Counted from the stretch's first letter, positions 8,688 to 20,674 are shown. The stretch is DNA of 52,465 nt from an uncultured Thermoguttaceae bacterium (GCA_937951625.1 CALFBP010000050.1:1-52465), one strand, 5' to 3'. Notes: generated by a model from the sequence alone, not told the origin. Numbers and translations: made by a program.

Positions 8688-10091
8688 ATGCACAAGCAAA
8701 CAAGGATTTCACGAAGAACACTTCTCAACGCCGCCGCGGCGGCCGGCTCACTGGCCATTGTCCCGCGACACGTGCTGGGCGGCGAGGGCCACGTCGCCCC
8801 AAGTGAGAAAACCACGCTGGCCTCGATCGGCACGGGCGGGCAGGGGCTTCAAAACACTGCCATCTTCTTGGAGTTTCCCGAAATCCAGGTGATCGCCGTT
8901 TGCGACGTGAACCGGGAAAGCGGGGGCTACATCTCTTGGAACTGGATGCAGGGCAAGGAGCAGCACACAGCCGGCCGCGAACCCGCCCGGCGGATGGTGG
9001 ACGAGTTCTATGGCAAGCAGCAGCCGTCGGGAAAGTATCGCGCCTGCAAGGCGTACCACGACTACCGCGAGTTGCTCGATAAAGAAGACGTGGATGCGGT
9101 GATGATTGCCACACCCGACCACACCCACGCCGTGATCGCCATGGCCGCCATCAAGCGGGGCAAACACGTTTACTGCGAGAAGCCGCTCACTTGGTCGGTC
9201 GAAGAGGCCCGCCGCGTCGCCGAGGCCGCGAAGGCCGCCAAGGTCGCCACCCAGTTGGGCAACCAGGGCCAGGCCACGCAAGAGGCCCGCATCGTCTGCG
9301 AAATGATTTGGGACGGGGCGATCGGGCCAGTCCGCGAGGTCCACGCCTGGAGTGGTCCCCGATTCTGGCCGTGGCCGACATGGGAGGGACGACCGAAGGA
9401 GACGCCCCCGATCCCCGACGGGCTGGATTGGGACCTCTGGCTCGGACCAGCCCCTTATCGGCCCTACCATCCGGCTTACTGCCCCTGGACGTGGCGCAAC
9501 TGGTGGGAGTTTGGCACGGGAATCTTCGGGGACCTGGGCTGCCACAAGCTCTCGACCACGTTCAAGGCCTTGAAGCTCGGCCACCCGACGACCGTAGAGG
9601 CCAGTAGCACGAAGATGGACCCCGAGATCTACCCCCTGGGCGTGTTGGCCCACTTCGAGTTCCCCGCCCGGGGCGACATGCCGCCCGTCACGCTCCATTG
9701 GTACGACGGCGGGCTGAAGCCGCAACGCCCCAAGGAACTCGAGCCCGGTCGAAACATGGACGACATGATCTACGTGGGCGAGAAGGGGATTTTGATGGGC
9801 CACCGGCTCATCCCCGAATCGCGGATGAAGGCCTATGGCCGCCCGCCAAAAATCTTGCCCCGATCGCCAGGTCACCATAAAGAATGGGTCGATGCCTGCC
9901 GCGGCGGCCCGCCCGCCGGCTCCAATTTCGTTGACCATGCGGGCCTGTTGACCGAGGTTTGCCTGTTGGGCAATGTCGCGCTTCGGGCGGGCAAGCTCAT
10001 TCAATGGGATGGGGAGAAGATGCGGGTCACCAACGACGAGAGCGCCAACCGTTTCCTGCGTCGCGAATATCGCGAAGGTTGGTCGCTCTAG
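8688..10091 (+). CDS. Tat-exported Gfo/Idh/MocA family oxidoreductase (or NAD-dependent glycosidase)
   Basis: A 467-residue protein starting MHKQTRISRRTLLNAAAAAG, a textbook twin-arginine signal (SRRTLL), cleaved probably after HVLGG. The Rossmann domain follows with IGTGGQG and VCDVNRES, then the family hallmark CEKPLTWSVEEARRVAEAA around residue 165. The C-terminal alpha/beta sheet domain contains DLGCHKL and WYDGGLKP. The ATG at 8688 is chosen because it starts the signal and sits behind a GGGGGG run; an in-frame codon 24 residues upstream would bury the Tat motif. Such proteins fold around NAD(P) in the cytoplasm and are exported folded. Substrate unknown. It follows the glycosidase by 88 bases, which suggests glycan work; GH109-type NAD-dependent glycosidases belong to this superfamily. 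Confidence 0.88.
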   Translation: MHKQTRISRRTLLNAAAAAGSLAIVPRHVLGGEGHVAPSEKTTLASIGTGGQGLQNTAIFLEFPEIQVIAVCDVNRESGGYISWNWMQGKEQHTAGREPARRMVDEFYGKQQPSGKYRACKAYHDYRELLDKEDVDAVMIATPDHTHAVIAMAAIKRGKHVYCEKPLTWSVEEARRVAEAAKAAKVATQLGNQGQATQEARIVCEMIWDGAIGPVREVHAWSGPRFWPWPTWEGRPKETPPIPDGLDWDLWLGPAPYRPYHPAYCPWTWRNWWEFGTGIFGDLGCHKLSTTFKALKLGHPTTVEASSTKMDPEIYPLGVLAHFEFPARGDMPPVTLHWYDGGLKPQRPKELEPGRNMDDMIYVGEKGILMGHRLIPESRMKAYGRPPKILPRSPGHHKEWVDACRGGPPAGSNFVDHAGLLTEVCLLGNVALRAGKLIQWDGEKMRVTNDESANRFLRREYREGWSL

Positions 10092-10643
10092 ACGCTCCTT
10101 CCGACCAAAACAACGGCCAAAGCCCTGGCCGCAGCTTGGCACACTTCGCCGGCAGCGGTCCCTGCCGCTTTCGGCTGACACGCCTATTCCACGTTGAAGG
10201 GGTAAGCTGGAACCTCAGTTGGCGAGCCTCATCTTAGCGTCAGGTTCGCGCTGCCGCCGCGATGCAGGCAGCCCTGTCGAAGCGCCGCCGGCCGAAAAGC
10301 AAAACCTCCTATCGGCTGCCTATCCACCGTTCCCCCAATAGGTGACATTGCATCGCTGCGCCGAAATGGGGCGATGGGCGCAGAATCGCGCGGTAAACCC
10401 AGCGTCCAACCTGCTGACAGGACAGTGTTTGTCGCCATTCTTATCGCCGTAAGTTGTTTTCTGACAGACGATTACATTTTAGTTGGCGGGCCGAGCGGGA
10501 TTTTTCGACGTATTGGCATGAAGGATGCAGATAAAATACAACATGGGGATGTGAATTTCCCCGAAACGGTTGTTTTGCGAGGGGCTGATCCCATCCTTGC
10601 CTGTCCAGAGTGATCAAGGCCGCCTCCCCGGAGGCCCATAACC
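10092..10643. other. 552-bp intergenic region upstream of the ECF sigma factor gene
   Basis: Between two plus-strand genes, with a visibly AT-richer part from about 10425 to 10575 that probably holds the promoter of the sigma factor gene. A short inverted repeat GGGGA...TCCCC lies just after 10540. An open frame from 10374 to 10613 has a hydrophobic run but no Shine-Dalgarno and no recognisable homology, so I do not call it. No RNA gene is evident. Confidence 0.6.
10622..10635 (+). promoter_or_regulatory. hairpin enclosing the Shine-Dalgarno of the ECF sigma factor gene
   Basis: The palindrome GCCTCCCCGGAGGC (five-pair stem, four-base loop) contains GGAGG at 10630-10634, nine bases before the ATG at 10644. 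If it folds, the ribosome-binding site is paired with the CCTCC arm. A near-identical element precedes the subtilase gene at 34082-34094. Confidence 0.5.
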
Positions 10644-11228
10644 ATGCCGCTGACCGACCTCGACCGACAATTGCTGGAGCGATGCCTGGAGCGGAAGCCT
10701 CGGGCGTGGGAAGACTTTGTCGATCGCTTCCTGGGGGTGGTGATCCACGTGATTCGGCACACGGCCCGAGTCCGGGGCATTTTTTTGACGAAGGAGGACC
10801 AGGACGATCTCTGCGCCGAGGTCATGTTGGCCCTGATCCGAGACGACTTCGCCATCCTGCGTCGTTTTCGCGGGCAGAGCAGCCTTGCCACCTATTTGAC
10901 GGTGGTTGCCCGGCGGATCGTCGTCAGACGCTTCTTGCGACGTCGCCGGACCGTCTCGCGTCAAGCTTCGGACCCCCGGCCGGTGGAGGCCGCTGCGCCA
11001 TCCAAGGAGCGGCCGGACCGCAGGGCCGAACTCCGCGAGGAGGCCCGCTGGCTGTTGCAGCAACTCCGTGGCGCAGAATCCCAGGCCGTACAGATGCATC
11101 ACCTGGAGGACAAGACTTACGCGGAAATCGGCCGGTCGCTGGGCATTCCGGAGAACAGCGTCGGGCCCATGCTTAGCCGCGCCCGGGACAAGATTCGCCG
11201 CGCCGTGGGACGCCACAGCGTGGGTTGA
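10644..11228 (+). CDS. ECF-type RNA polymerase sigma factor
   Basis: A 194-residue sigma-70 family regulator with only regions 2 and 4. Region 2 includes AWEDFVDRFLGVVIHVIRHT (about residues 21-40), DQDDLCAEVMLALIRDD and FRGQSSLATYLTVVARRIVVRRF. Region 4 is LEDKTYAEIGRSLGIPENSVGPMLSRARDKIRRAV, a helix-turn-helix that reads the -35 element. A basic/Pro-rich linker joins them. The next plus-strand gene is far away and no anti-sigma gene is adjacent, so control must come from elsewhere, or from the hairpin over its ribosome-binding site. Its promoter targets cannot be read from this window. Confidence 0.9.
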   Translation: MPLTDLDRQLLERCLERKPRAWEDFVDRFLGVVIHVIRHTARVRGIFLTKEDQDDLCAEVMLALIRDDFAILRRFRGQSSLATYLTVVARRIVVRRFLRRRRTVSRQASDPRPVEAAAPSKERPDRRAELREEARWLLQQLRGAESQAVQMHHLEDKTYAEIGRSLGIPENSVGPMLSRARDKIRRAVGRHSVG

Positions 11229-11450
11229 GCGACAGCGCGGGAGGCCATGCGACTGGCTGAATAGGCCTGCTCGGTTCACCTTTGGCATGCGGGGCACGTC
11301 GCCGAGGGTACGACCTTCGCCGCTCCGCGAGGCTCGCTGAATGCCCATTACGATCCGCCGAGGCCATCTCACGTTGCTGGCCACCTGCCGTCCGTGGTCG
11401 AGCCCTGGGTTAGGCGCCAAGGCGATACAGGCACGCCGACCAACAGACGG

Positions 11451-12113
11451 TCACTTCTCTCCAATCAGTCGCGTGAGTCGGGCCACTTGCACCCGCACGG
11501 CTTCGAGGTCGGGGTTGAGCCGCAAGGCCCGGCGGAAGCTCTCCAGCGCGGCGATCGGATTGCCGCGTTCGAGATAGGCCTGGCCCATCCCCGCCGCCGC
11601 CGCGAAATGATAGGGATTGATCTCCAGGGCCTGGCGGCAATCGTGAATGGCGTCGTCGTAATGTTTCAACGAAAAGTGAGCAATCGCCCGCTGGTTCCAC
11701 GCCTCGGCGATCCAATCCGCATCGCGGAGCAATTCATTCGCGCGACGGATCGCCGCTTCGAAACGCTGGGATTCATTCAAGCGGATGATCACCGCCAAGG
11801 TCCGCCGTTGCCGGGCGTTGCCGACGCGGGTCCAAACTTTGCGGATGCCGTGTTCGGCGATCGTGCGCACCAGCCGGTCCTCGTCCTGGAGGGCCTTGCC
11901 CAGCGTGGCGTTAGCCTCATAATCACCGAGAAACCCCAGCGCCAGCACGGCCGCGCGGCGGATACGGGCCAAATCGTGTTCGGCCAGCCGCTGCAACGTG
12001 CCCTGCGTATACACCCGGGAAACTTCGCGAATAAACGCCGCGGCGTCCTGGCCGTCTAAATATCGATCGTAAGCCTGGGACAGAAAAGGAAGGATGATCG
12101 TTTCGTCGCCCAC
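11451..12113 (-). CDS. HEAT/TPR repeat protein
   Basis: About 220 residues, starting at a GTG at 12113 with GGGAG eight bases upstream; the open frame reaches 12218 but that extension is low-complexity and has no ribosome-binding site. The N-terminal half contains HEAT-like helix pairs (RLAEHDLARIRRAAVLALGF, then EDRLVRTIAEHGIRKVW). The C-terminal half has two or three TPR units (AEAWNQRAIAHFSLKHYDDA, AAAGMGQAYLERGNPIAALE, FRRALRLNP). There is no signal peptide, so it is probably a cytoplasmic scaffold. No partner is suggested by the neighbours: it converges on the sigma factor gene and diverges from the STN-domain gene. Confidence 0.72.
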   Translation of the reverse strand: MGDETIILPFLSQAYDRYLDGQDAAAFIREVSRVYTQGTLQRLAEHDLARIRRAAVLALGFLGDYEANATLGKALQDEDRLVRTIAEHGIRKVWTRVGNARQRRTLAVIIRLNESQRFEAAIRRANELLRDADWIAEAWNQRAIAHFSLKHYDDAIHDCRQALEINPYHFAAAAGMGQAYLERGNPIAALESFRRALRLNPDLEAVRVQVARLTRLIGEK

Positions 12114-12547
12114 TAGAATTGCTCCCACACCACCGCACGGATCACGATCTTTCCGGAAACTCCAAGGCAACCAAGGCCGAGCCTCGTGTGCCGGGTGATT
12201 GCCCCGGCGTGAAAACAACCGCAGCCTGCCCTGCTGCCTCGCCTTCGTGAAAAACGTTCACCGCCTTCGTTTCGAACTCAGCACAGCAACTTCGATTGTA
12301 ACCTTTCGAGACGTCGCGACCAAGTAAAAACCCGGTATGGTAGGCTTTGACTTTCCGTTAAGAAGGAATTAGGAGACAATAAAAAATCATCAGCGGAAGC
12401 CGGTCCAAGCCAAGCCCGATGGTGAAAGGGCAGTCTTGGCATCGGTCCCCGAATCGAAGGGAAGGCTCCGCACAACGTCTTTGCGATTCAACGGACACCA
12501 TGGCCGGACGCGGCGTTCCGGGGCGATTGAACGTATACGAAAGCCAT
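12114..12547. other. divergent intergenic region between the HEAT/TPR and STN-domain genes
   Basis: A 434-bp spacer between divergent genes that should hold both promoters. A minus-strand candidate for the HEAT/TPR gene is listed separately. An AT-rich patch at about 12340-12390, including TTGACT and GGAGACAATAAAAAATC, probably belongs to the plus-strand gene, but hexamer spacing there is poor. No RNA gene is seen. Confidence 0.6.
12295..12323 (-). promoter_or_regulatory. candidate promoter for the HEAT/TPR gene (TTGGTC-17-TACAAT)
   Basis: On the minus strand TTGGTC (12323-12318) and TACAAT (12300-12295) are separated by exactly 17 bases. Expected start of transcription is near 12288, giving a leader of about 175 bases to the GTG at 12113. 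Confidence 0.38.
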
Positions 12548-13738
12548 ATGTTGGCTGAAAGCTCGGTCTCGAAAACACTTGCAACGGTGCGGTGGGGCCT
12601 GGCCGCCTGCTGGATTGTTGTTTCCGCCCACGGAGGGGCCTTCGCGAGCTCACCGCCCGGGGTGGTCTGGCTTACAGGCGAGGCCCTTCAAGCCCGCCTC
12701 GACACCCCGATCCCCAAGGTCTTTTGGTCCGGCGTGCCTTTCCGCTCGGTGGTTCGAAGCCTTTCGACGAGCCAGCGAGTTGCCATTTTGATGGATCGCC
12801 GGGTCGATCCCGACCAGGCCGTCGATCTGTCGTTGAACGATGTCACGGTCCGCACGGTGCTGGAAGAACTTGCCGAGCCGCGAGGACTCGGTTGGTCCTC
12901 GATCGGGTCGGTCGTCTATCTTGGTCCGGCTGAGACTGCGGCGATCGTTCGGACACTGTCGGCGCTTCGGCACGAAGATGTGGCCAAGCTCCCCGCTCGT
13001 GAGGCGGCGGTATTTCGGCGGAGAGAGCCGCTTACCTGGGAGGATTTCGCCACGCCCCGCGAGGTGTTGAGCCAGCTTGCCCGTTCTGCGGAAAGGAACA
13101 TCGCGGGGCTCGATCGCGTGCCGCACGACCTCTGGGCCGCAGCGGAGCTGCCCGCCTTGCCTTGGATCGACCGCTTGACCCTCGTGGCCGTGCAATTCGA
13201 CCTGACCTACCGTTTGATGGACGACGGCCGCTCCGTCGAGTTGATCCCGTTGCCCGATGACATCGCCCTAGTGCGGCGCTATCCCGGCGGCCACGATCCC
13301 CAACAAACTGCCCGACAATGGGCGGAGCTGATTCCAGAAAGCCAGATCAAGGTGGTGGAAAACGACATTTGGGTACGCGGCCTGCTGGAAGATCACGAAC
13401 GACTCGCTGCTGCCTCGCGGGGCAACGTGCGGCCCCAGTCGAAACGTGCGGCGACGGGCCGCGTCGCCCCCAAAAAGCCTCGGGAGATTCGCTTCACCGT
13501 TCAAAACACCAAAGGCCCCCTGGATCGCATCCTCGCGGAATTGAGTCAGAAACTGGACGTGGAGGTGAAGATCGACTACGAAGCCTTGGCGAAGGCGGGG
13601 ATTTCGCCCCAACAGGTCGTGGCGTTCAGCGTGCAAAACGCCACGCTCGAGGCCTTGTTCGACGCGGTGCTCCGTCCCGCCGGATGCACATTCCGCCGCC
13701 AGGGGAACGTGATCCTGGTCGTGCCCGCCCCACCGTGA
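12548..13738 (+). CDS. secreted protein with tandem secretin/TonB N-terminus (STN)-like domains
   Basis: A 396-residue exported protein. The ATG at 12548 gives a Sec signal (hydrophobic LAACWIVVSAHGGAFAS, residues 18-34); an ATG 16 codons upstream (12500) is less suitable. The mature part appears to hold three beta-alpha-beta modules of STN type. The first is about residues 55-128 (FWSGVPFRSVVRSLSTSQRV ... SLNDVTVRTVLEELAE). A middle one is about 170-245. The last is about 308-396 (IRFTVQNTKGPLDRILAELS ... FSVQNATLEALFDAVLRPAG). STN domains normally sit at the front of secretins or TonB receptors, but no outer-membrane barrel follows here. It may be a stand-alone periplasmic adaptor. mqnD starts 62 bases downstream. 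Confidence 0.65.
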   Translation: MLAESSVSKTLATVRWGLAACWIVVSAHGGAFASSPPGVVWLTGEALQARLDTPIPKVFWSGVPFRSVVRSLSTSQRVAILMDRRVDPDQAVDLSLNDVTVRTVLEELAEPRGLGWSSIGSVVYLGPAETAAIVRTLSALRHEDVAKLPAREAAVFRRREPLTWEDFATPREVLSQLARSAERNIAGLDRVPHDLWAAAELPALPWIDRLTLVAVQFDLTYRLMDDGRSVELIPLPDDIALVRRYPGGHDPQQTARQWAELIPESQIKVVENDIWVRGLLEDHERLAAASRGNVRPQSKRAATGRVAPKKPREIRFTVQNTKGPLDRILAELSQKLDVEVKIDYEALAKAGISPQQVVAFSVQNATLEALFDAVLRPAGCTFRRQGNVILVVPAPP

Positions 13739-13800
13739 CGATGAAATCGGCTATACTCAGGGCATTGCTTTCCCAGCTCCACGCGACATTTCCAACGACC

Positions 13801-14661
13801 ATGAACGATTCCCCCTGCTTGATCCGCGTCGGCCACAGTCCTGATCCCGACGACGCCTTTATGTTTTACGCTTTGGCGAAGGAACGCATCCCCACCGGCC
13901 GTTACCGTTTCCAGCACGAGTTGGTGGACATCGAAACGCTCAACCGCCGGGCGTTCTCCGCGGAACTGGAGCTGACGGCCGTGAGCCTGCACGCCTATGC
14001 GCATCTGACGGATCGATACGTGCTCTGCACGTGTGGGGTGAGCATGGGCGACCGCTACGGCCCGATGGTGATCTGCCGAGAGCCACGCAGCCTCGACTCG
14101 TTGCGTCGGGCGTCGATCGCGGTGCCGGGGACGCTGACCACGGCCTTCCTTGTCTTGCGTCTCTGCCTGGGCAGGGACTTCTCCTACGTGGTGGTCCCCT
14201 TCGACAAAATTCTCGACGCCGTGGCCGCCGGCAGTTATCTTGGTCAAAAGGTCGATGCGGGATTGGTGATCCACGAGGGCCAACTGACCTATGCGGAGTC
14301 GGGGCTGAACCTCGTCGTCGATCTCGGCCAGTGGTGGTTCGCTGAAACCGGCCTGCCCTTGCCCTTGGGGGCCAATGTCCTTCGAAAGGACCTCGGAAGC
14401 GCGGTGATCCGGGACGTGAATCGCCTGTTGCTGGAAAGCATCCGCTACGGCCTGGAGCACCGCGACGAGGCGTTGGATTATGCCTTGACCTATGGCCGCG
14501 GCCTGGACCGAGCCAAGGCAGACCGGTTTGTCGGCATGTACGTCAACGAATGGACCTTGGATTTTGGTCCCCGCGGACGCCAGGCGGTCGCGGAGCTTCT
14601 GGCCCGGGGCCACGCGGCAGGTGCGATCCCGCAGCGCGTCACACCGGAATTCGTGGACTAG
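13801..14661 (+). CDS. mqnD: 1,4-dihydroxy-6-naphthoate synthase (MqnD)
   Basis: A 286-residue protein of the futalosine pathway to menaquinone. MqnD converts cyclic dehypoxanthinyl futalosine to 1,4-dihydroxy-6-naphthoate. The N-terminus IRVGHSPDPDDAFMFYAL is diagnostic, and GPMVICREPR, VAVPGTLTTAFL-like IAVPGTLTTAFLVLRL, and VIHEGQLTYAESGLNLVVDLG follow the family order in the periplasmic-binding-protein fold. An in-frame ATG at 13741 would add 20 residues that include a TATACT-like sequence at the DNA level; 13801 fits the family start better. No other mqn gene is in the window. Its presence suggests menaquinone rather than ubiquinone respiration. Confidence 0.93.
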   Translation: MNDSPCLIRVGHSPDPDDAFMFYALAKERIPTGRYRFQHELVDIETLNRRAFSAELELTAVSLHAYAHLTDRYVLCTCGVSMGDRYGPMVICREPRSLDSLRRASIAVPGTLTTAFLVLRLCLGRDFSYVVVPFDKILDAVAAGSYLGQKVDAGLVIHEGQLTYAESGLNLVVDLGQWWFAETGLPLPLGANVLRKDLGSAVIRDVNRLLLESIRYGLEHRDEALDYALTYGRGLDRAKADRFVGMYVNEWTLDFGPRGRQAVAELLARGHAAGAIPQRVTPEFVD

Positions 14662-14700
14662 AACGTTCGTCTTCCCTGGATCTCGCGCGGAGGAGGAAGC

Positions 14701-17391
14701 ATGAAATTACGGACCTGGGTGTTTGCAGGGTTGGTCGCTTGCCTAGCCGCGAACCCAACGCAGGCTGCTGCGACCATCTGGATCGAAGCCGAACAGTTCC
14801 AAGACCTGGGCGGCTGGGTCAACGACGCCCAATTCATCGATCAGATGGGCTCGCCCTACTTACTGGCGATCGGCCTGGAAGGGCCGGTGAAAGATGCTGT
14901 GACCCGCGTGATGGTTCCTTCGCCGGGCAAGTATCGCCTCTGGGTCCGCACGCGCGATTGGGTCCCCCAGTACAGCCCCGGCCGCTTCCAAGTCGTGCTG
15001 AACGGCAAGGCGGTCGAGCACGTCTTCGGGCAGAGCAAGGCCGAGGGATGGATTTGGGAAGACGGCGGTGTCCACGAGCTGGCGTCCGGCGAATTGGAAG
15101 TCCGTCTTCGCGATCGGACCGGCCATTACGGCCGCTGCGACGCCATCCTCCTGACCTCGGATCTCGAAATGCGTCCGCCAAACGACCGCGAAGGGCTTTG
15201 GGCCGCCCGCATCGCTCACGGCGGTTTGAGCCGCGAGGTGGAAACGTGCGGGCCGTACGACACGGTAGTGGTTGGCGGTGGACTGGCCGGTACCATGGCG
15301 GCCATCGCTTCGGCACGCATGGGGGCCAAGACCGTCTTGATTCAGAATCGTCCCGTGCTGGGCGGCAATGCCAGCACCGAGATTCTCGTCGAGCCCCAGG
15401 GCGACACGACTCGGGAACCGCTCGATCCTGGCGAGACGGGCATCATCGAGGAGTTCCGCGGCCCCAGCGAAGAATACTCCGACCGCATGCTTAAGCTCTG
15501 CAAGGCCGAGCGGAACCTCGAGGTCTTTTTGAATACTCATGCCACCGGCGTACAACTCAAGGCGCCGGGCCAGATCGCCGCGGTGGAGACGCTGGAAGTG
15601 AGCACGGGCCGTCGCCGGGCCTTTCACGGCTCGATCTTCATCGACTGCACGGGCGATGGGGTGATTGGGGTTTGGGCAGGGGCAGAGTATCGCCATGGGC
15701 GCGAGCCACGCTCGATGTATCAGGAAACGCGGGCGCCCGAGCAGGGCGACGGCGGCACCATGGGCGGCACGCTCCGCTACGCCACGGAACTCGCCGCCGG
15801 ACCAATAACCTTCGCCGCCCCCGACTGGGCCCACAAGTTCCTCCACTGCTCCGATTTCAATCCGGGCCGCCATCCCCAAGTGCATTTCGGCGGCTGGCAA
15901 TGGGTCATCGAATATGGCGGCGTGCTCAACACCTACGACAACGCCGAAGAAATCCGCGACGAGCTGTTGCGGATCATCTGGGGCATGTGGGACCACGCCA
16001 AAAACCATTGCCCCAAGTTGGCCGAAGAAGCGAAGAACTACAAGCTGGCTTGGGTCAGCCACGTGGTCGGCAAGCGGGAGTCGCGGCGTCTGTTGGGCGA
16101 TTACATCATGACCGAGCACGACATTTCGCCCAACCGCCTGTTCGAGGACCGCGTAAGCTACGGCGGTTGGGGCGTGGACCTGCACCCGCCCAAAGGTTTC
16201 TATGACCCTGGCCCGCCCGCCGAGTTTTCCCATAAAGTCAAGTTCTCCGTCCCCTTCCGCAGCCTGTACAGCAAAGACGTCGCCAACTTGATGATGGCCG
16301 GACGGAACATCTCGGTGAGCCATGCCGCGCTGGGGGCGACGCGGGTGATGATCACCTGCGGCCTACAAGGCCAGGCCGTGGGGACCGCTGCTGGACTTTG
16401 CAAGGTCCACAAGACCACGCCGCGCGGGCTGTATCAGAGCCACATCGCCGAATTGCAACAGCAACTCCTCAAGGACGGCTGCTATCTGATCGACCTGCCC
16501 AACGCCGATCCCAAGGACCTGGCCCTGGGGGCCAAGGCCACCGCTTCCAGCGTTTCGCCGCCCGTGAGCCTTGCCTCGGTAGGCGCACTCAAGCTCCATC
16601 CGCTCAACTTCGATCGGGCGGTGATGTTCAAGACGCCCGGGCCGGAAATCAAGTCGATTTCGCTCTACTTGGAATCGACCAACGCGGCACCGACCGAGAT
16701 CAGGCTCCGATTGCGGAGCGCCTCGGCCGTGACCGATTTCAGTTCCGAGAGAGACTTAGCCACCGCCACGGCCACAGTTCCGCCGCACAACAAGGGTTGG
16801 GTGGAGTTCCCGCTCAACGCGGCGGTCAAGCCGGGCTTTTACTACGCGATGCTGCCTAAGACCCCGGGCGTGGGCTGGCGGTTGTTCGACATCCCTCCTC
16901 CCGACACCGCGAGAGCGTACCGCTCGGGCAACCAATGGGTGGCCATGTCCGAGTGCTACCAGTTCCGACTCGTCCCGGCGGTCTTCCCCGAACCGGCGGA
17001 AGAAAAGCCGTTCCCGCGTCCACACGACAAGATGTTTGCCCCGGAGAACGTGAACAATGGCTTTGCGCGGGCCGTGCGCGGATGGCCCAACGCGTGGCGA
17101 CCGGCCCCGGACCAACCGCTTCCCCAGTGGGTCGAGTTGGACTTTGGCCGCGAGGTGACGTTCAACACGGTTCACGTTTCGTTCCAGACGCGGGAACACA
17201 GGGCAACCGCGTTTCGCGTGGAAGTGCCGCAAGGCGGGGCCTGGCACAGCGTCGCGGAAGTATCCGGCAATGCGCAGCGACGCCGCGTGCTCTGCTTCGA
17301 GCCGGTCAAGACCGACCGCCTCCGCCTGGTCATCACCGAGGCCAAACCCGAAATGGGCGTCTGCGAGATTCGCGCCTACCACGAGCCGTAG
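14701..17391 (+). CDS. secreted FAD-dependent oxidoreductase with carbohydrate-binding-like and discoidin-like ends
   Basis: An 896-residue exported flavoenzyme. GGAGGA lies just upstream of the ATG. The N-terminus MKLRTWVFAGLVACLAANPT is a Sec-type signal without twin arginines. Residues ~26-160 form a beta-sandwich of CBM6/35 flavour (IWIEAEQFQDLGGWV ... GRCDAILLTSD). The FAD domain (PF12831-like) begins near 185 with DTVVVGGGLAGTMAAIASAR and VLGGNASTEI, includes DCTGDGVIGVWAGAEYRHGR, and ends near 595 with MAGRNISVSHAALGATRVM and LQGQAVGTAA. The C-terminal ~300 residues hold a beta-rich region and an F5/8 type C-like module (WVELDFGREVTFNTVHVSF ... KTDRLRLVITEA). Substrate unknown; a carbohydrate is a reasonable inference. 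It converges on carB. Confidence 0.82.
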   Translation: MKLRTWVFAGLVACLAANPTQAAATIWIEAEQFQDLGGWVNDAQFIDQMGSPYLLAIGLEGPVKDAVTRVMVPSPGKYRLWVRTRDWVPQYSPGRFQVVLNGKAVEHVFGQSKAEGWIWEDGGVHELASGELEVRLRDRTGHYGRCDAILLTSDLEMRPPNDREGLWAARIAHGGLSREVETCGPYDTVVVGGGLAGTMAAIASARMGAKTVLIQNRPVLGGNASTEILVEPQGDTTREPLDPGETGIIEEFRGPSEEYSDRMLKLCKAERNLEVFLNTHATGVQLKAPGQIAAVETLEVSTGRRRAFHGSIFIDCTGDGVIGVWAGAEYRHGREPRSMYQETRAPEQGDGGTMGGTLRYATELAAGPITFAAPDWAHKFLHCSDFNPGRHPQVHFGGWQWVIEYGGVLNTYDNAEEIRDELLRIIWGMWDHAKNHCPKLAEEAKNYKLAWVSHVVGKRESRRLLGDYIMTEHDISPNRLFEDRVSYGGWGVDLHPPKGFYDPGPPAEFSHKVKFSVPFRSLYSKDVANLMMAGRNISVSHAALGATRVMITCGLQGQAVGTAAGLCKVHKTTPRGLYQSHIAELQQQLLKDGCYLIDLPNADPKDLALGAKATASSVSPPVSLASVGALKLHPLNFDRAVMFKTPGPEIKSISLYLESTNAAPTEIRLRLRSASAVTDFSSERDLATATATVPPHNKGWVEFPLNAAVKPGFYYAMLPKTPGVGWRLFDIPPPDTARAYRSGNQWVAMSECYQFRLVPAVFPEPAEEKPFPRPHDKMFAPENVNNGFARAVRGWPNAWRPAPDQPLPQWVELDFGREVTFNTVHVSFQTREHRATAFRVEVPQGGAWHSVAEVSGNAQRRRVLCFEPVKTDRLRLVITEAKPEMGVCEIRAYHEP

Positions 17392-17473
17392 CGACAAGGT
17401 CCCCAAGTCTCCCTCGCACGCCGGGCAATGCCGAAGCCCTCGTGGTGGTCGCAAACCAAGGCCACGCCTCGGT

Positions 17474-20674
<3,201 letters not shown>

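Noticed and set aside
10374-10613. 79-codon open frame in the leader of the ECF sigma factor gene
   Set aside because: It has one hydrophobic run but no Shine-Dalgarno, no family resemblance and lies in an AT-rich region that is better read as promoter/leader.
13752-13757. TATACT as a promoter -10 for mqnD
   Set aside because: No acceptable -35 is found 16-18 bases upstream, and the upstream gene ends immediately before it, so it may be chance.
14860-16323. 487-codon antisense frame within the FAD enzyme gene
   Set aside because: No recognisable motif; the plus-strand frame carries a clear FAD fingerprint.
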